A stretch of DNA of 64,000 nt from contig CAMARW010000007.1 of the NCBI GenBank assembly GCA_945860865.1, positions 79,915 through 143,914 on the forward strand. The letters run 5' to 3'. This document shows positions 44,780-54,194 of the stretch, one piece after another. A model generated the notes under the pieces. That model saw only the letters and a list, made by a program, of their open reading frames with translations. It had not been told where the DNA came from and did not search any database. The translations under genes and the position numbers were made by a program. The stretch's first letter is position 1, and the number at the start of each line of letters is the position of its first letter. The DNA comes from Chitinophaga pinensis (lineage in GTDB: Bacteria; Bacteroidota; Bacteroidia; UKL13-3).

Positions 44780-45595
44780 ATGAGTGTTCACAAAGAATTT
44801 AAAAAGGTTACTACTCACACCTTAATTGAAATGAAAATGCGTGGAGAAAAAATCTCTATGTTAACAGCTTATGATTATAGCATGGCCAAAATATTTGATG
44901 CGGCTAAAATTGATGTTTTATTGGTTGGAGATTCTGCCTCAAATGTAATGCATGGTCACGAAACCACTTTGCCTATCACCTTAGATGAGATGATTTCTCA
45001 TGCCTCGGCTGTTATAAGAGCTGTTTCGCGTGCTTTGGTTGTGGTAGATTTGCCTTTTGGTTCGTACCAAGGAAATTCTAAAGAAGCCCTCAATTCTGCT
45101 ATACGTATAATGAAGGAGGCCGAAGCCCATGCCGTTAAGCTTGAGGGTGGGGAAGAAGTGGCTGAATCTGTAAAAAGAATTTTAACAGCAGGTATACCCG
45201 TAATGGGTCATTTGGGTTTAACACCGCAGAGTATATACAAATTTGGCACCTACGAGGTAAGGGCAAAAGAAGAAGCCGAAGCCCAAAAGTTATTGCACGA
45301 TGCTCAACTTTTAGAACAGGCTGGCTGTTTTGCTATTGTTTTAGAAAAAATTCCATCGCAATTGGCTAAACAAGTTACGCAGATGGTTAAAATACCTGTA
45401 ATTGGTATTGGGGCTGGGGCAGATGTGGATGGGCAAGTGCTGGTTAGTCATGATATGCTGGGTATTAACAAAGATTTTTCACCAAAATTTTTACGTAGGT
45501 ATTTAAATTTATACGACCAAATTCAAACTGCCGTAGAACAATATGTAGCCGATGTAAAGTCTGTAGACTTTCCAAGCGAAAAAGAACAATATTAA
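44780..45595 (+). CDS. panB: 3-methyl-2-oxobutanoate hydroxymethyltransferase
   Basis: A 271-residue TIM-barrel enzyme from the ATG at 44780; a TTG at 44759 is upstream of the -7 box end and is rejected. Landmarks are [22 protein letters not shown] (Mg and substrate binding), [19 protein letters not shown] and I-G-I-G-A-G. It transfers a hydroxymethyl group from methylene-THF to 2-oxoisovalerate, the first step to pantothenate. A pseudouridine synthase gene follows 8-20 bases later. Confidence 0.96.
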   Translation: MSVHKEFKKVTTHTLIEMKMRGEKISMLTAYDYSMAKIFDAAKIDVLLVGDSASNVMHGHETTLPITLDEMISHASAVIRAVSRALVVVDLPFGSYQGNSKEALNSAIRIMKEAEAHAVKLEGGEEVAESVKRILTAGIPVMGHLGLTPQSIYKFGTYEVRAKEEAEAQKLLHDAQLLEQAGCFAIVLEKIPSQLAKQVTQMVKIPVIGIGAGADVDGQVLVSHDMLGINKDFSPKFLRRYLNLYDQIQTAVEQYVADVKSVDFPSEKEQY

Positions 45596-45615
45596 TAAAC
45601 GTATTGCCCGCACTT

Positions 45616-46269
45616 ATGCCAAAAATTTTATGGGAAGACAATCACCTCATAGCAGCTTTTAAGCAGAGCGGACAAACCGTTCAGCCAGAACCCAATAAGC
45701 CCGCTTCTTTGGAAGAGGAAGTGAAGATTTACCTTAAAGAAAAATACCAAAAACCAGGTGCAGTTTACCTTGGCGTAATTCATCGATTAGATATGCCTGT
45801 AGAAGGTATTGTGCTCTTTGCTAAAACCTCTAAAGCCTTGGTAAGAATGAATGAAATCTTTCAGCAAAGAGCGGTTCAAAAGATTTACCAAACTTGGGTT
45901 CATTATAAGCCAGTTGCACCAACTGGGCATTTGCTTAATTGGCTTAAGCGCGACGAAAAAAAGAATTTTACCAAAGCATATAGCACCGAAATAAAGCAAT
46001 CTGAAAAGGCCGAATTGACCTATGAAGTGCTACAAATAAAAGGCAAATTTGCGCTTTTAAAAGTTACTTTGTTAACTGGTAGAAAGCATCAAATACGGGT
46101 GCAATTATCTACTTTGGGTTGCCCCATTTTGGGCGATAAAAAATATGGTGCTTTATATGCCTATGAGGATAATTATATTGCACTTCAAGCCTGTGAGTTG
46201 GCATTTGTCCATCCGGTATCCAATGAAAATATTCATATTAAAATCGAAAACCTAATTTTTCCTGGATAA
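45616..46269 (+). CDS. RluA-family pseudouridine synthase
   Basis: A 217-residue protein from the ATG at 45616 (a TTG at 45604 is less likely). It has the catalytic motif H-R-L-D-M-P-V-E-G-I-V-L-F-A-K-T with the nucleophilic aspartate, then T-G-R-K-H-Q-I-R-V-Q-L-S and G-C-P-I-L-G-D-K-K-Y-G. There is no S4 domain, so it is a short RluA/RluC-type enzyme. It isomerises uridine in rRNA or tRNA; the target is not certain. Confidence 0.9.
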   Translation: MPKILWEDNHLIAAFKQSGQTVQPEPNKPASLEEEVKIYLKEKYQKPGAVYLGVIHRLDMPVEGIVLFAKTSKALVRMNEIFQQRAVQKIYQTWVHYKPVAPTGHLLNWLKRDEKKNFTKAYSTEIKQSEKAELTYEVLQIKGKFALLKVTLLTGRKHQIRVQLSTLGCPILGDKKYGALYAYEDNYIALQACELAFVHPVSNENIHIKIENLIFPG

Positions 46270-46480
46270 ACCTAAATTAATGCTTTCTTATAAAAGCATT
46301 AAAGAAAAATTAATACAGCCATAAGTATCTGTTTTAAAGCATTATTTTTTTTAATGTTAATTATTAATTTTATTTATATTTTTAGGTGCTTTTAATAACC
46401 CTTAATATTCACTTAAAATGCTTGTTTTGGCTTGATTTAACTGCTTTTTTATGATAGCCTTGTGAAAAAAAACATTCTCA

Positions 46481-47506
46481 ATGAGTAAGTTAAAACTAAT
46501 TATTTTGCTTGTTTTTACAACTGTTTTTAGCATCGCTATTGGGTATTTTTTGCCAAAAGGAAAAGCTAAAATAACGCAACTGCCTATAACTTTAACTGCA
46601 CCCAATTTTTCTACTAGTTTACTTAATCCCATTTTACCCCATTACGACCAAATGGGCATAGACTATTCAGAGTTAAAGTCGTTCAGGGGTAAGATTGAAC
46701 AACGCATTCAGTTTTTTAAAAATACCCATAAAGACCTTCAGGTAAGTTATTACTTTAGAGACTTAAATAACGGATTATGGACCGGCATTAACGAGCGGGA
46801 ATCTTTTAGTCCGGCCAGTTTATTTAAAGTGCCAATCATGATTGCATTATTAAAAAAGGCTCAAACTGATCCTAAAGTTTGGGAAATGGGGGTTGTTTAC
46901 AAAAAAGCCGATTTAGGTGAGGTGCCAGAGGAAAGTGGATTTAAAAAGGAGGATGGTAAATTTTATTCTATAGCCGATTTACTCACCCAAATGATTGTGT
47001 ATTCTGATAATGCTGCCAGTTTGTTATTGCTTCAGTTTATTGGTGATAAGTCTATACTGAAAGTAATTGATGAACTCAATATGCATGTTGGAAACGGGTT
47101 TGACCAAAATACAAATTTTATTACAGTAAAAGCCTATGCTGGCATTTTAAGGGTTTTATATAATGCTTCTTATTTAAACAAAGAAATGTCTGAAAAAGCG
47201 CTTAATTTGCTTGCGCAATCTAAATATAATAAAGGTATTAGAGCCGGAATACCCGCTCATATTAAAGTTGCTCATAAATATGGCAAGCGCGATGAAACGG
47301 TGGTGGGAGGAAGAATACATAATTTACAATTGCATCATTTTGGCTTAGTTTTTCATCCCAAAAAACCATTTATTATTGGTATAATGACGCGTGGTGCTGA
47401 TGTTGAAACTAAATTACAGGTGATAAAAGCGTTAAGTGAAATTACTTACCAAGAGGTAGATAATCAGACTAAAGACAATGTAAAGTCTGAGGTTTTTTCT
47501 GAGTAA
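46481..47506 (+). CDS. Class A beta-lactamase-like serine hydrolase
   Basis: A 341-residue protein with an N-terminal membrane anchor or uncleaved signal (about 4-23). S113-L-F-K116 is the SxxK motif. S175-D-N177 is the second motif. The KTG-equivalent is K-Y-G in A-H-K-Y-G-K-R-D (about 267). Length exceeds classic class A enzymes (about 290) because of an N-terminal extension (24-80). It could be a beta-lactamase, but members with a K-Y-G triad near R-D are often peptidoglycan-acting or unknown hydrolases, so resistance should not be assumed. Confidence 0.8.
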   Translation: MSKLKLIILLVFTTVFSIAIGYFLPKGKAKITQLPITLTAPNFSTSLLNPILPHYDQMGIDYSELKSFRGKIEQRIQFFKNTHKDLQVSYYFRDLNNGLWTGINERESFSPASLFKVPIMIALLKKAQTDPKVWEMGVVYKKADLGEVPEESGFKKEDGKFYSIADLLTQMIVYSDNAASLLLLQFIGDKSILKVIDELNMHVGNGFDQNTNFITVKAYAGILRVLYNASYLNKEMSEKALNLLAQSKYNKGIRAGIPAHIKVAHKYGKRDETVVGGRIHNLQLHHFGLVFHPKKPFIIGIMTRGADVETKLQVIKALSEITYQEVDNQTKDNVKSEVFSE

Positions 47507-47546
47507 TTTGGGTCAGAAATAAGACTACCGATTCCTTAATTTTGTC

Positions 47547-47554
47547 TATATTTG
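47547..47554 (+). promoter_or_regulatory. Bacteroidota -7 promoter box (TATATTTG) for the P5C dehydrogenase gene
   Basis: TATATTTG, an exact TAnnTTTG match, 20 bases before the ATG at 47575. No -33 TTTG at standard spacing. Confidence 0.4.
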
Positions 47555-47574
47555 CCTCAAAATAAAAGCAAAAT

Positions 47575-49203
47575 ATGAACGGTTTTTTCAATGTTCCAGT
47601 TCCGGTAAATGAGCCGGTTTTAAATTATGCGCCAGGTAGTTCTGAAAGAAAAGCACTAAAAGAAGCCCTAGAAGATGCGCGGTCTAAAGTGATCGATATT
47701 CCTATGTATATTGGTGGAGTAGAGGTTAGAAGCAACAAAACCGCAGAAATTCGTCCCCCACATGATCACCAACATTTGCTTGGAAGCTACCACATTAGCG
47801 ATGCTTCACACGTTACCCAAGCCATTGATGCGGCTTTGGCTGCTAAGGCAAAATGGGAAGCATTAGCCTGGGAACAACGTGCCGCCATTTTCTTAAAAGC
47901 CGCCGAGCTAATTGCTGGTCCGTACCGCGCTAAATTAAATGCAGCAACCATGCTAGGACAAAGCAAAAATGCTTACCAAGCCGAGATTGATAGCGCTTGC
48001 GAATTTATAGATTTCCTGCGTTTTAATGTTTCGTTTATGAGCGAGATTTATGCAGAACAACCACAATCTGCTAAAGGCATTTGGAACAGATTAGAATACA
48101 GGCCGCTCGAAGGTTTTATATACGCCCTTACCCCATTTAATTTTACAGCTATTGCGGGTAATTTACCAGCGTCTGCCGCATTAATGGGCAATGTAGTGGT
48201 TTGGAAGCCAAGTAATACGCAGGTATATTCTGCCAATGTATTGATGGAAGTTTTTAAACAAGCAGGTGTGCCAGATGGGGTAATTAATTTAATTTATCCA
48301 AGCGGACCAGTTGCTGCAGAGGTGATATTTAATCATGCAGATTTTGCTGGTATCCATTTTACTGGTTCTACAGGTGTTTTCCAAAATATTTGGAAAACCA
48401 TTGGAAACAATATTCATAAGTTTAAAACCTACCCTCGAATTGTAGGTGAAACAGGCGGTAAAGACTTTATTGTAGCGCACCATACAGCACATGTAGATAC
48501 GGTGGTTACTGCTATGTTACGTGGTGCTTTCGAGTACCAAGGTCAGAAATGTTCTGCCGCTTCTAGGGCTTATATTCCTTCTAACATGTGGGAAGAAGTG
48601 AAAGCTAAAATGCAAAAAGAAATGGCTGGGTTTAACGTAGGACCAGTAGAAGATTTCAGGAATTTTGTGAATGCTGTTATCGATGAAAAATCATTTGATA
48701 AATTAGCTGCTTATATTGAAGAGGCTAAAAAAGATTCAAGCTGCGAAATAGTTGCAGGCGGAACTTACGATAAATCTAAGGGTTGGTTTATACAACCTAC
48801 TTTAATTGTTACAAGCAACCCTAAATACACAACCATGTGCGAAGAATTGTTTGGTCCGGTTTTAACCGTTTATGTATACCAAGCAGATGCTTACGAAACA
48901 ACTTTAGATTTAGTAAACGAAACATCGGAGTATGCCTTAACAGGGGCTATTTTGGCTCAAGACAGATACGCCATTGATTTAGCTACCTGGAAATTGAGAA
49001 ATGCCGCTGGTAATTTCTACATCAACGATAAACCTACAGGCGCAGTAGTTGGTCAGCAGCCTTTTGGCGGCGCACGCGCCAGTGGTACCAACGATAAAGC
49101 CGGTGCCATGATTAACTTAATGCGCTGGGTAAGTTTAAGAACCATCAAAGAAACCTTTGTGCCACCGGTAACTTATGGCTACGATTTTATGAAGGAAGCC
49201 TAA
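47575..49203 (+). CDS. pruA: 1-pyrroline-5-carboxylate dehydrogenase
   Basis: A 542-residue aldehyde dehydrogenase. The NAD-binding part has T-P-F-N-F-T-A-I-A-G-N-L-P, F-T-G-S-T-G-V-F and V-G-E-T-G-G-K-D-F. The catalytic cysteine C326 is in E-Y-Q-G-Q-K-C-S-A-A-S-R, and a late G-Q-Q-P-F-G-G-A-R-A-S-G-T-N-D-K-A-G is typical of P5C dehydrogenases. It oxidises P5C/glutamate semialdehyde to glutamate in proline breakdown. No proline dehydrogenase gene is next to it. A terminator follows at 49220. Confidence 0.93.
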   Translation: MNGFFNVPVPVNEPVLNYAPGSSERKALKEALEDARSKVIDIPMYIGGVEVRSNKTAEIRPPHDHQHLLGSYHISDASHVTQAIDAALAAKAKWEALAWEQRAAIFLKAAELIAGPYRAKLNAATMLGQSKNAYQAEIDSACEFIDFLRFNVSFMSEIYAEQPQSAKGIWNRLEYRPLEGFIYALTPFNFTAIAGNLPASAALMGNVVVWKPSNTQVYSANVLMEVFKQAGVPDGVINLIYPSGPVAAEVIFNHADFAGIHFTGSTGVFQNIWKTIGNNIHKFKTYPRIVGETGGKDFIVAHHTAHVDTVVTAMLRGAFEYQGQKCSAASRAYIPSNMWEEVKAKMQKEMAGFNVGPVEDFRNFVNAVIDEKSFDKLAAYIEEAKKDSSCEIVAGGTYDKSKGWFIQPTLIVTSNPKYTTMCEELFGPVLTVYVYQADAYETTLDLVNETSEYALTGAILAQDRYAIDLATWKLRNAAGNFYINDKPTGAVVGQQPFGGARASGTNDKAGAMINLMRWVSLRTIKETFVPPVTYGYDFMKEA

Positions 49204-49219
49204 TTTATTTATACATTTG

Positions 49220-49253
49220 AAACGTCGGGGTAATTTATTGCCCCGACGTTTTT
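49220..49253 (+). terminator. Intrinsic terminator between pruA and ribD
   Basis: A perfect 11-bp stem (49220-49230 with 49241-49251, AAACGTCGGGG and its complement), loop of ten, then TT. It is 16 bases after the pruA stop and six before the ribD ATG. A TACATTTG box at 49212-49219 lies just before the stem, so the hairpin could also be in the ribD leader. Confidence 0.75.
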
Positions 49254-49258
49254 GTGCC

Positions 49259-50314
49259 ATGACAAATACACACGAAGTTTATATGCAACGCTGCCTAGAT
49301 TTAGCGCGTTTAGGAGCTGGATTGGTTTCGCCTAATCCCATGGTGGGCGCGGTAATTGTGCACCAAGGCAAGATTGTAGGAGAGGGCTGGCATCAGCAAT
49401 TTGGTGAGGCACATGCAGAGGTTAATGCCATAAACCAAGTGGCAGATAAAAGTTGCTTAAACCAATCTGATTTATACGTAAACCTTGAGCCATGCTCGCA
49501 TACAGGCAAAACGCCCCCTTGTGCCAACTTAATTATTCAACATCAATTTAAGCGGGTAATTGTGGGTATGTCTGATCCCAATCCGCTAGTTGCCGGCAAG
49601 GGAATTGCCTTGTTAAAAGAAGCAGGGATTGAAGTAATAAGCGGTGTTTTAGAGGAAGCCTGTTTGGCCTTAAACAAACGCTTTATTAAACATATGCTGC
49701 ATCAAAAACCCTATGTAATTTTAAAGTGGGCTCAAACCAGAAACGGATTTATTGCGCCAGATGCGACCAAATTAAGTGCCCAACAATTTGAAGAAGAACG
49801 CCATATTACAGGCTTTATGGTGCAACGTTTGGTGCATAAGTGGCGCACCCAAGAAGATGCCATTATGGTGGCTACAAATACAGTAATTACAGATAATCCA
49901 GCCTTAGATGCACGTGCCTGGAGTGGCAGAGCGCCCATAAGAATTGTGTTAGATAGAACACTTAGGCTAAGCCTAGATTTAAAAGTATTTAAAGCACCCC
50001 AAACTACTTTTATTATAAACGAAATAAAAGAAGGAGAGGAAGCTAACTTAATATACATCAAACTCAATTTTAGCGGCAATTGGATAGAACAAATGTTCGC
50101 TAAATTATTGGCCTATCAAGTGCAAAGTATATTGGTAGAAGGAGGTTCTATGTGGTTAAATACCTTAATAGAGCAAAATTATTGGGATGAGGCTATTGTT
50201 TTTTATTCGCCCAAACATATTTCTGAAGGCATTGCCGCGCCCAAAATTGGCGGTAAATTGGCCCAACAATTTGAGTTAGATAAGATGCAAGCTTCGCAAT
50301 ATTTCAACATATGA
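49259..50314 (+). CDS. ribD: Riboflavin biosynthesis bifunctional deaminase/reductase
   Basis: A 351-residue protein from the ATG at 49259; a longer TTG frame from 49217 would include the terminator stem. The N-terminal deaminase domain (1-145) has the zinc motif H-A-E-V-N-A-I and P-C-S-H-T-G-K-T-P-P-C. The C-terminal reductase domain (146-351) has L-K-W-A-Q-T-R-N-G-F-I and L-V-E-G-G. It deaminates and then reduces the pyrimidine intermediate of riboflavin synthesis. It overlaps the next gene by four bases. Confidence 0.95.
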   Translation: MTNTHEVYMQRCLDLARLGAGLVSPNPMVGAVIVHQGKIVGEGWHQQFGEAHAEVNAINQVADKSCLNQSDLYVNLEPCSHTGKTPPCANLIIQHQFKRVIVGMSDPNPLVAGKGIALLKEAGIEVISGVLEEACLALNKRFIKHMLHQKPYVILKWAQTRNGFIAPDATKLSAQQFEEERHITGFMVQRLVHKWRTQEDAIMVATNTVITDNPALDARAWSGRAPIRIVLDRTLRLSLDLKVFKAPQTTFIINEIKEGEEANLIYIKLNFSGNWIEQMFAKLLAYQVQSILVEGGSMWLNTLIEQNYWDEAIVFYSPKHISEGIAAPKIGGKLAQQFELDKMQASQYFNI

Positions 50315-51174
50315 TTTTTCTTTTATTAAGCATTGTATTTTCTACCCTTACAGTTAGTTTCTTTAAGGTATTCGAAATAAAAAAGATTCAAACTTTTCAG
50401 GCCATTGTAGTAAATTATTTAACCTGTGGCATTATTGGCACCTATTTAGCAAAAACGCCTGTTTATTCCGCCCAATTTTGGCAAGCTCCTTGGCTAATGT
50501 ACACACTGGTTTTGGGTTTTTTGTTTATTAGCATTTTTTATTTAATTGCTTTAACAGCCCAAAAAATAAGTGTAGCGGCCAGTATGGTTTCGGCAAAATT
50601 ATCGGTAGTTATTCCAGTTATTATGGCTTGGTTGTTCTTAGCAGAATCATTGAATATGCTAAAAATACTGGGCATAACTCTTTCTTTTATTGCCGTGTTT
50701 TTTATAAGCGCTCGGTCTGAACCTAACACGGAACAAACAGGCAAAGGATTTTGGTATTTACCTGTGCTTGTATTTGTAGGAAGTGGCTGCATTGATGCCT
50801 TGTTAAAGTTTTTAGAATCAAACTATATGCCAGCCTACTCAGCGGATGATATTGTAACAGCCACCTTTTTCTTTGCTTTTGTATTTGGTTCGACCATGCT
50901 TATTTACCAGTACGTTGTGGCCCGAAAAACGGTGACAACAAAGGCTATTGCTTGGGGATTTTTACTGGGAGTTCCTAATTATTTTAGCATGTATTTTTTG
51001 GTGGAAACCTTGGCAATTTTTCCGGCTACCTTTATTTTTCCAATCAATAATATTGGTATAGTAGCCTTATCTACCTTGCTGGCTTTTGTAGTTTTTAAAG
51101 AGAAATTATCTGTTAAAAATTGGTTGGGATTAGCATTGGCTTTGGGTGCTATTTTACTAATTTCATTGGCATGA
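50311..51174 (+). CDS. EamA/DMT-superfamily membrane transporter
   Basis: A 287-residue protein of about ten helices in two halves, each like an EamA unit. S-V-A-A-S-M-V-S-A-K-L-S-V-V-I-P-V and F-L-A-E-S-L close the first half. F-P-I-N-N-I-G-I-V-A-L-S and F-K-E-K-L-S-V-K-N-W-L-G close the second. The DMT superfamily exports or imports small metabolites; the substrate is unknown. It overlaps both ribD (four bases) and the YigZ gene (four bases), so the three form one operon. Confidence 0.85.
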   Translation: MIFLLLSIVFSTLTVSFFKVFEIKKIQTFQAIVVNYLTCGIIGTYLAKTPVYSAQFWQAPWLMYTLVLGFLFISIFYLIALTAQKISVAASMVSAKLSVVIPVIMAWLFLAESLNMLKILGITLSFIAVFFISARSEPNTEQTGKGFWYLPVLVFVGSGCIDALLKFLESNYMPAYSADDIVTATFFFAFVFGSTMLIYQYVVARKTVTTKAIAWGFLLGVPNYFSMYFLVETLAIFPATFIFPINNIGIVALSTLLAFVVFKEKLSVKNWLGLALALGAILLISLA

Positions 51175-51791
51175 GTTTACCCGATAGTTTTTATACCTTA
51201 ACTACTACAAGTACTGGCGAGTATAAAGATAAAGGAAGTAAGTTTATAGCTTATGCTTTTGCCGTAACAGATGAAACCGATTTTAAGCTAAAGCTTAAAG
51301 AGATTAAAAAAGAGCATTTTTCTGCCGCACATGTTTGTTGGGCTTTTGTAGCTGGACCCAATAAGGAGATTGAAAAAAGTTCGGATGATAGGGAGCCTTC
51401 TGGTTCTGCAGGTAGACCCATTTTAGCTGCTATTTTAGGCAAAGATTTACGCTATGTAGGCATTGCGGTTGTGCGATATTTTGGCGGAAAATTATTAGGC
51501 GTTCCTGGTTTAATTAATGCCTACGGAAATGCGGCAAAGGAGGCTATTGCCCATGCTAATTTTGTTCAAAAAAGAGTGTTTTACCGTGTTTTTGTAGGTT
51601 CAGAATTCTCTCAACAGCACGAAATCATTAAACTTTGCAAGCAATCTAATGTAAAGTTTTATCCCGATATGCAAAATCAATTTCAAGGTATTACCTTCGA
51701 AGTAAGTCCAAGTTTAAAAGACCCGCTTTTAGCCAGCTTGGATGTTAAAAATTTTAAACAAATTATTGATTTAGGAATTACCTATGAATAA
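51171..51791 (+). CDS. YigZ/IMPACT family protein
   Basis: A 206-residue protein from the ATG at 51171 (ATGA overlap with the transporter stop). The UPF0029/IMPACT N-terminal domain has K-D-K-G-S-K-F-I-A-Y-A-F, A-A-H-V-C-W-A-F, S-S-D-D-R-E-P-S-G-S-A-G-R-P-I and V-V-R-Y-F-G-G-K-L-L-G-V-P-G-L. A DUF1949-type C-terminal domain follows. The role is unclear; in the family it is linked to translation control. It overlaps the metallopeptidase gene by eight bases. Confidence 0.92.
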   Translation: MSLPDSFYTLTTTSTGEYKDKGSKFIAYAFAVTDETDFKLKLKEIKKEHFSAAHVCWAFVAGPNKEIEKSSDDREPSGSAGRPILAAILGKDLRYVGIAVVRYFGGKLLGVPGLINAYGNAAKEAIAHANFVQKRVFYRVFVGSEFSQQHEIIKLCKQSNVKFYPDMQNQFQGITFEVSPSLKDPLLASLDVKNFKQIIDLGITYE

Positions 51792-53511
51792 ATTATTTTT
51801 ATTATGGATTTTGCTTGCCAATGCTTTCCTAACTAAAGGGCAATCGCAAGCGAATAACCAAGCTATAAATACTCATTATTTATTGGCCCATAAAAACGTT
51901 TTAGCGCAATCTCCTTGGTTGCAAAAGGCACAGAATAATTTTTATTTAGAGGCAGAGCGCAATAGTTTGGCTGCCAAACACTTTTTGTTTGTTCAAACCC
52001 ATCAAAATATACTTGTTTACGGCGCAACTTGTAAGGTAAACATGGGTTTAAACCAAAGTATACTTAGTATTTTTAATGGGTTTGAACCCATTGAATCTGT
52101 GTTGCCTTTGCCGGCTAATTTCAGTTTTGATAATGCTAAAAAATATGTTTGGTTTAAACAGCAAGGTACTTGGATTTTAGCCGAACAGCAGATGGCTAAA
52201 ACTAATTTGGGAGAGGCTTTAGAGTTATTGATTTCGGTGGCAGACGGGTCTATTTTACAAGAAACTTTCCGCGATTTAAATTGGCGCAAAGACACATTGG
52301 TAAGAACCAAAGTATTTAACCCCGACCCGCTTACCAGCGCGCAAAAAGAATACGGCGAAGGCGGTTTGTTTAAGCATAATAATGGCGCAAATTCGCCCGA
52401 ATTGACTGCAGAATTAAAGGATAAAAATATAACGCTTACCTTGCAAAATGATACGTTTTATCCTTGGTCGCCTTATGCTACCATATTAGATTTAGAATCT
52501 CCTACCCAAAATTTGTTCAGGAGCACCGCTGCTAATTTTGATTTTAATAGAAATAACAGTGAATTTAGGGAAATGAATTGCCTTTATCATATTGAGGCAT
52601 TTAGGAAATATTTGGCACAAATTGGATTGCCTTTTACCGATCTTGCTCCCATAAACTTAGACCCAACGGCCTATTCTGGTCAGGATCAATCTAGGTTTTC
52701 TTATTCCTTAGATAAACCCGCACTGTTTTTTGGAACAGGTGGCGTGCCCGATGCCGAAGATGCGGATGTAATTATACATGAATATACGCATTACCTTAAT
52801 TATTACATAGCTCCCAATACCATTAATGGAAACCAGCGTTTGGCGGTAGAAGAGGCCAATTGCGATTTTATGGCTTGCATGCATTCTAAAGCAGCTAGTA
52901 ATTTTAATTGGCGAAGAATTTTTAATTGGGATGGCTTTAATGAGTTCTGGAGTGGGAGGGATGGCAATAGTAATAATACCTATCCCAAAGATGTGAGTGC
53001 AGATTTTTATCGCACATCACTTATCTGGAGCAGTATGTTAAATGATATTAGCGAAGACGTAGGTAGAGATGTTTTAACCCGTTTATTACTGCAATCTGTT
53101 TATAGCTATGCCAGTGATATGAGTATGCAAGACGCTGTTAATTTGTTGGTTCAAGCCGATAGTTTATTATATGGGTATGGTAATTTAAGCAAGTTAAGAG
53201 CCAATATGGAAACCCGCGGATTTGCTGTAACGGGCTTGCCAAATTCGTTGAATGCTCAGCTTAATTTGCAAGTCTTAAATTCTGCTGAGTTTGCATCTGG
53301 CAAGGGATTATTGAATGTACAAGCTACCAATGGAGATAAACTAAATTACCGCATGTTAAATATACAGGGTGTTGTTGTAAAAGAGGATCTTTCTTTTGTA
53401 AATCAAATACAATTGGGTTCAGAAAATCTTTCTCCTGGTGTTTACTTTCTGCTCTTAAGTAACGAAAAGGGCTTAGTTTACAATGCTAAACTTGTTGTAA
53501 ATAGACCATAG
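51784..53511 (+). CDS. Secreted zinc metallopeptidase with T9SS sorting domain
   Basis: A 575-residue precursor with a short signal peptide (about 1-20). The catalytic motif H332-E333-Y-T-H336 is followed 20 residues on by V-E-E-A-N-C-D-F (E356/E357), the third zinc ligand region of gluzincin peptidases of the M4/M36 type. The last ~80 residues form a type A sorting domain (L-S-P-G-V-Y-F-L-L-L, ending N-A-K-L-V-V-N-R-P). It would degrade proteins or peptides outside the cell. It ends two bases before the convergent ABC ATPase gene. Confidence 0.82.
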   Translation: MNKLFLLWILLANAFLTKGQSQANNQAINTHYLLAHKNVLAQSPWLQKAQNNFYLEAERNSLAAKHFLFVQTHQNILVYGATCKVNMGLNQSILSIFNGFEPIESVLPLPANFSFDNAKKYVWFKQQGTWILAEQQMAKTNLGEALELLISVADGSILQETFRDLNWRKDTLVRTKVFNPDPLTSAQKEYGEGGLFKHNNGANSPELTAELKDKNITLTLQNDTFYPWSPYATILDLESPTQNLFRSTAANFDFNRNNSEFREMNCLYHIEAFRKYLAQIGLPFTDLAPINLDPTAYSGQDQSRFSYSLDKPALFFGTGGVPDAEDADVIIHEYTHYLNYYIAPNTINGNQRLAVEEANCDFMACMHSKAASNFNWRRIFNWDGFNEFWSGRDGNSNNTYPKDVSADFYRTSLIWSSMLNDISEDVGRDVLTRLLLQSVYSYASDMSMQDAVNLLVQADSLLYGYGNLSKLRANMETRGFAVTGLPNSLNAQLNLQVLNSAEFASGKGLLNVQATNGDKLNYRMLNIQGVVVKEDLSFVNQIQLGSENLSPGVYFLLLSNEKGLVYNAKLVVNRP

Positions 53512-53512
53512 A

Positions 53513-54193
53513 CTAACTTCCAACTATGCTTCCGTCTACCATTTCGATGATGCGGTGGGTTTTGGCTGCAAATTCATTGTCGTGCGTTACAATAAGTAAT
53601 GTTTGATTGTATACTTCGGCAAGCTCTTTAAAGATGTTAAATACAATTTCGCCATTCTTTTTATCGAGGTTTCCGGTGGGTTCATCGCCCATGATAATGA
53701 TGGGATCGTTGATTAATGAGCGGGCTATGGCAACCCGCTGTTTTTGTCCGCCCGAGAGCTGATTAGGCTTTTTATACGCCTCGTTTTCTATGCCTAGAAT
53801 TTTGAGTTTTTCATAGGCTTTGTGCTCCATTTCTTTCTGGCTGAATTTGCCCAGTTTTTCGGCCGGAAGCATTACATTTTTGAGCACAGAAAACTCGTTA
53901 AGCAAATAATGAAATTGAAAAACAAAACCAATTTTTTCATTTCTAACGCGGGCCAATTCAGATTCTTTTTTGCCGCGCATACTTACGCCATCAATCAAAA
54001 CCTCTCCTTCATAATCGGTATCCATGGTAGAAAGAATATACAATAAAGTAGATTTGCCACAACCCGATTTGCCAATAATAGAGGCAAAGGTGCCTTGGTT
54101 CAAACTAAAGTTAATCGACTTTAAAACCTGTATGCTAATGGGGTCGTGAAAGTACTTTATAATATTTTTGGCTTCTATAATTGTATGCTCCAT
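53513..54193 (-). CDS. ABC transporter ATP-binding protein (LolD/MacB type)
   Basis: A 226-residue ATPase. Walker A is G-K-S-G-C-G-K-S-T. The signature is Q-L-S-G-G-Q-K-Q-R. Walker B ends I-I-M-G-D-E-P-T-G-N-L-D. The H-loop is V-T-H-D. The G-D-E-P-T-G-N-L-D wording places it in the LolD/FtsE/MacB export branch. It pairs with the permease gene directly upstream (one-base gap) and probably with the adaptor beyond. Confidence 0.92.
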   Translation of the reverse strand: MEHTIIEAKNIIKYFHDPISIQVLKSINFSLNQGTFASIIGKSGCGKSTLLYILSTMDTDYEGEVLIDGVSMRGKKESELARVRNEKIGFVFQFHYLLNEFSVLKNVMLPAEKLGKFSQKEMEHKAYEKLKILGIENEAYKKPNQLSGGQKQRVAIARSLINDPIIIMGDEPTGNLDKKNGEIVFNIFKELAEVYNQTLLIVTHDNEFAAKTHRIIEMVDGSIVGS

Positions 54194-54194
54194 A

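Noticed and set aside
46481..47506. Acquired antibiotic-resistance beta-lactamase
   Set aside because: The SxxK and SDN motifs are present, but the third motif is K-Y-G with a long N-terminal extension, there are no mobile elements nearby, and base use matches neighbours. Resistance cannot be claimed.
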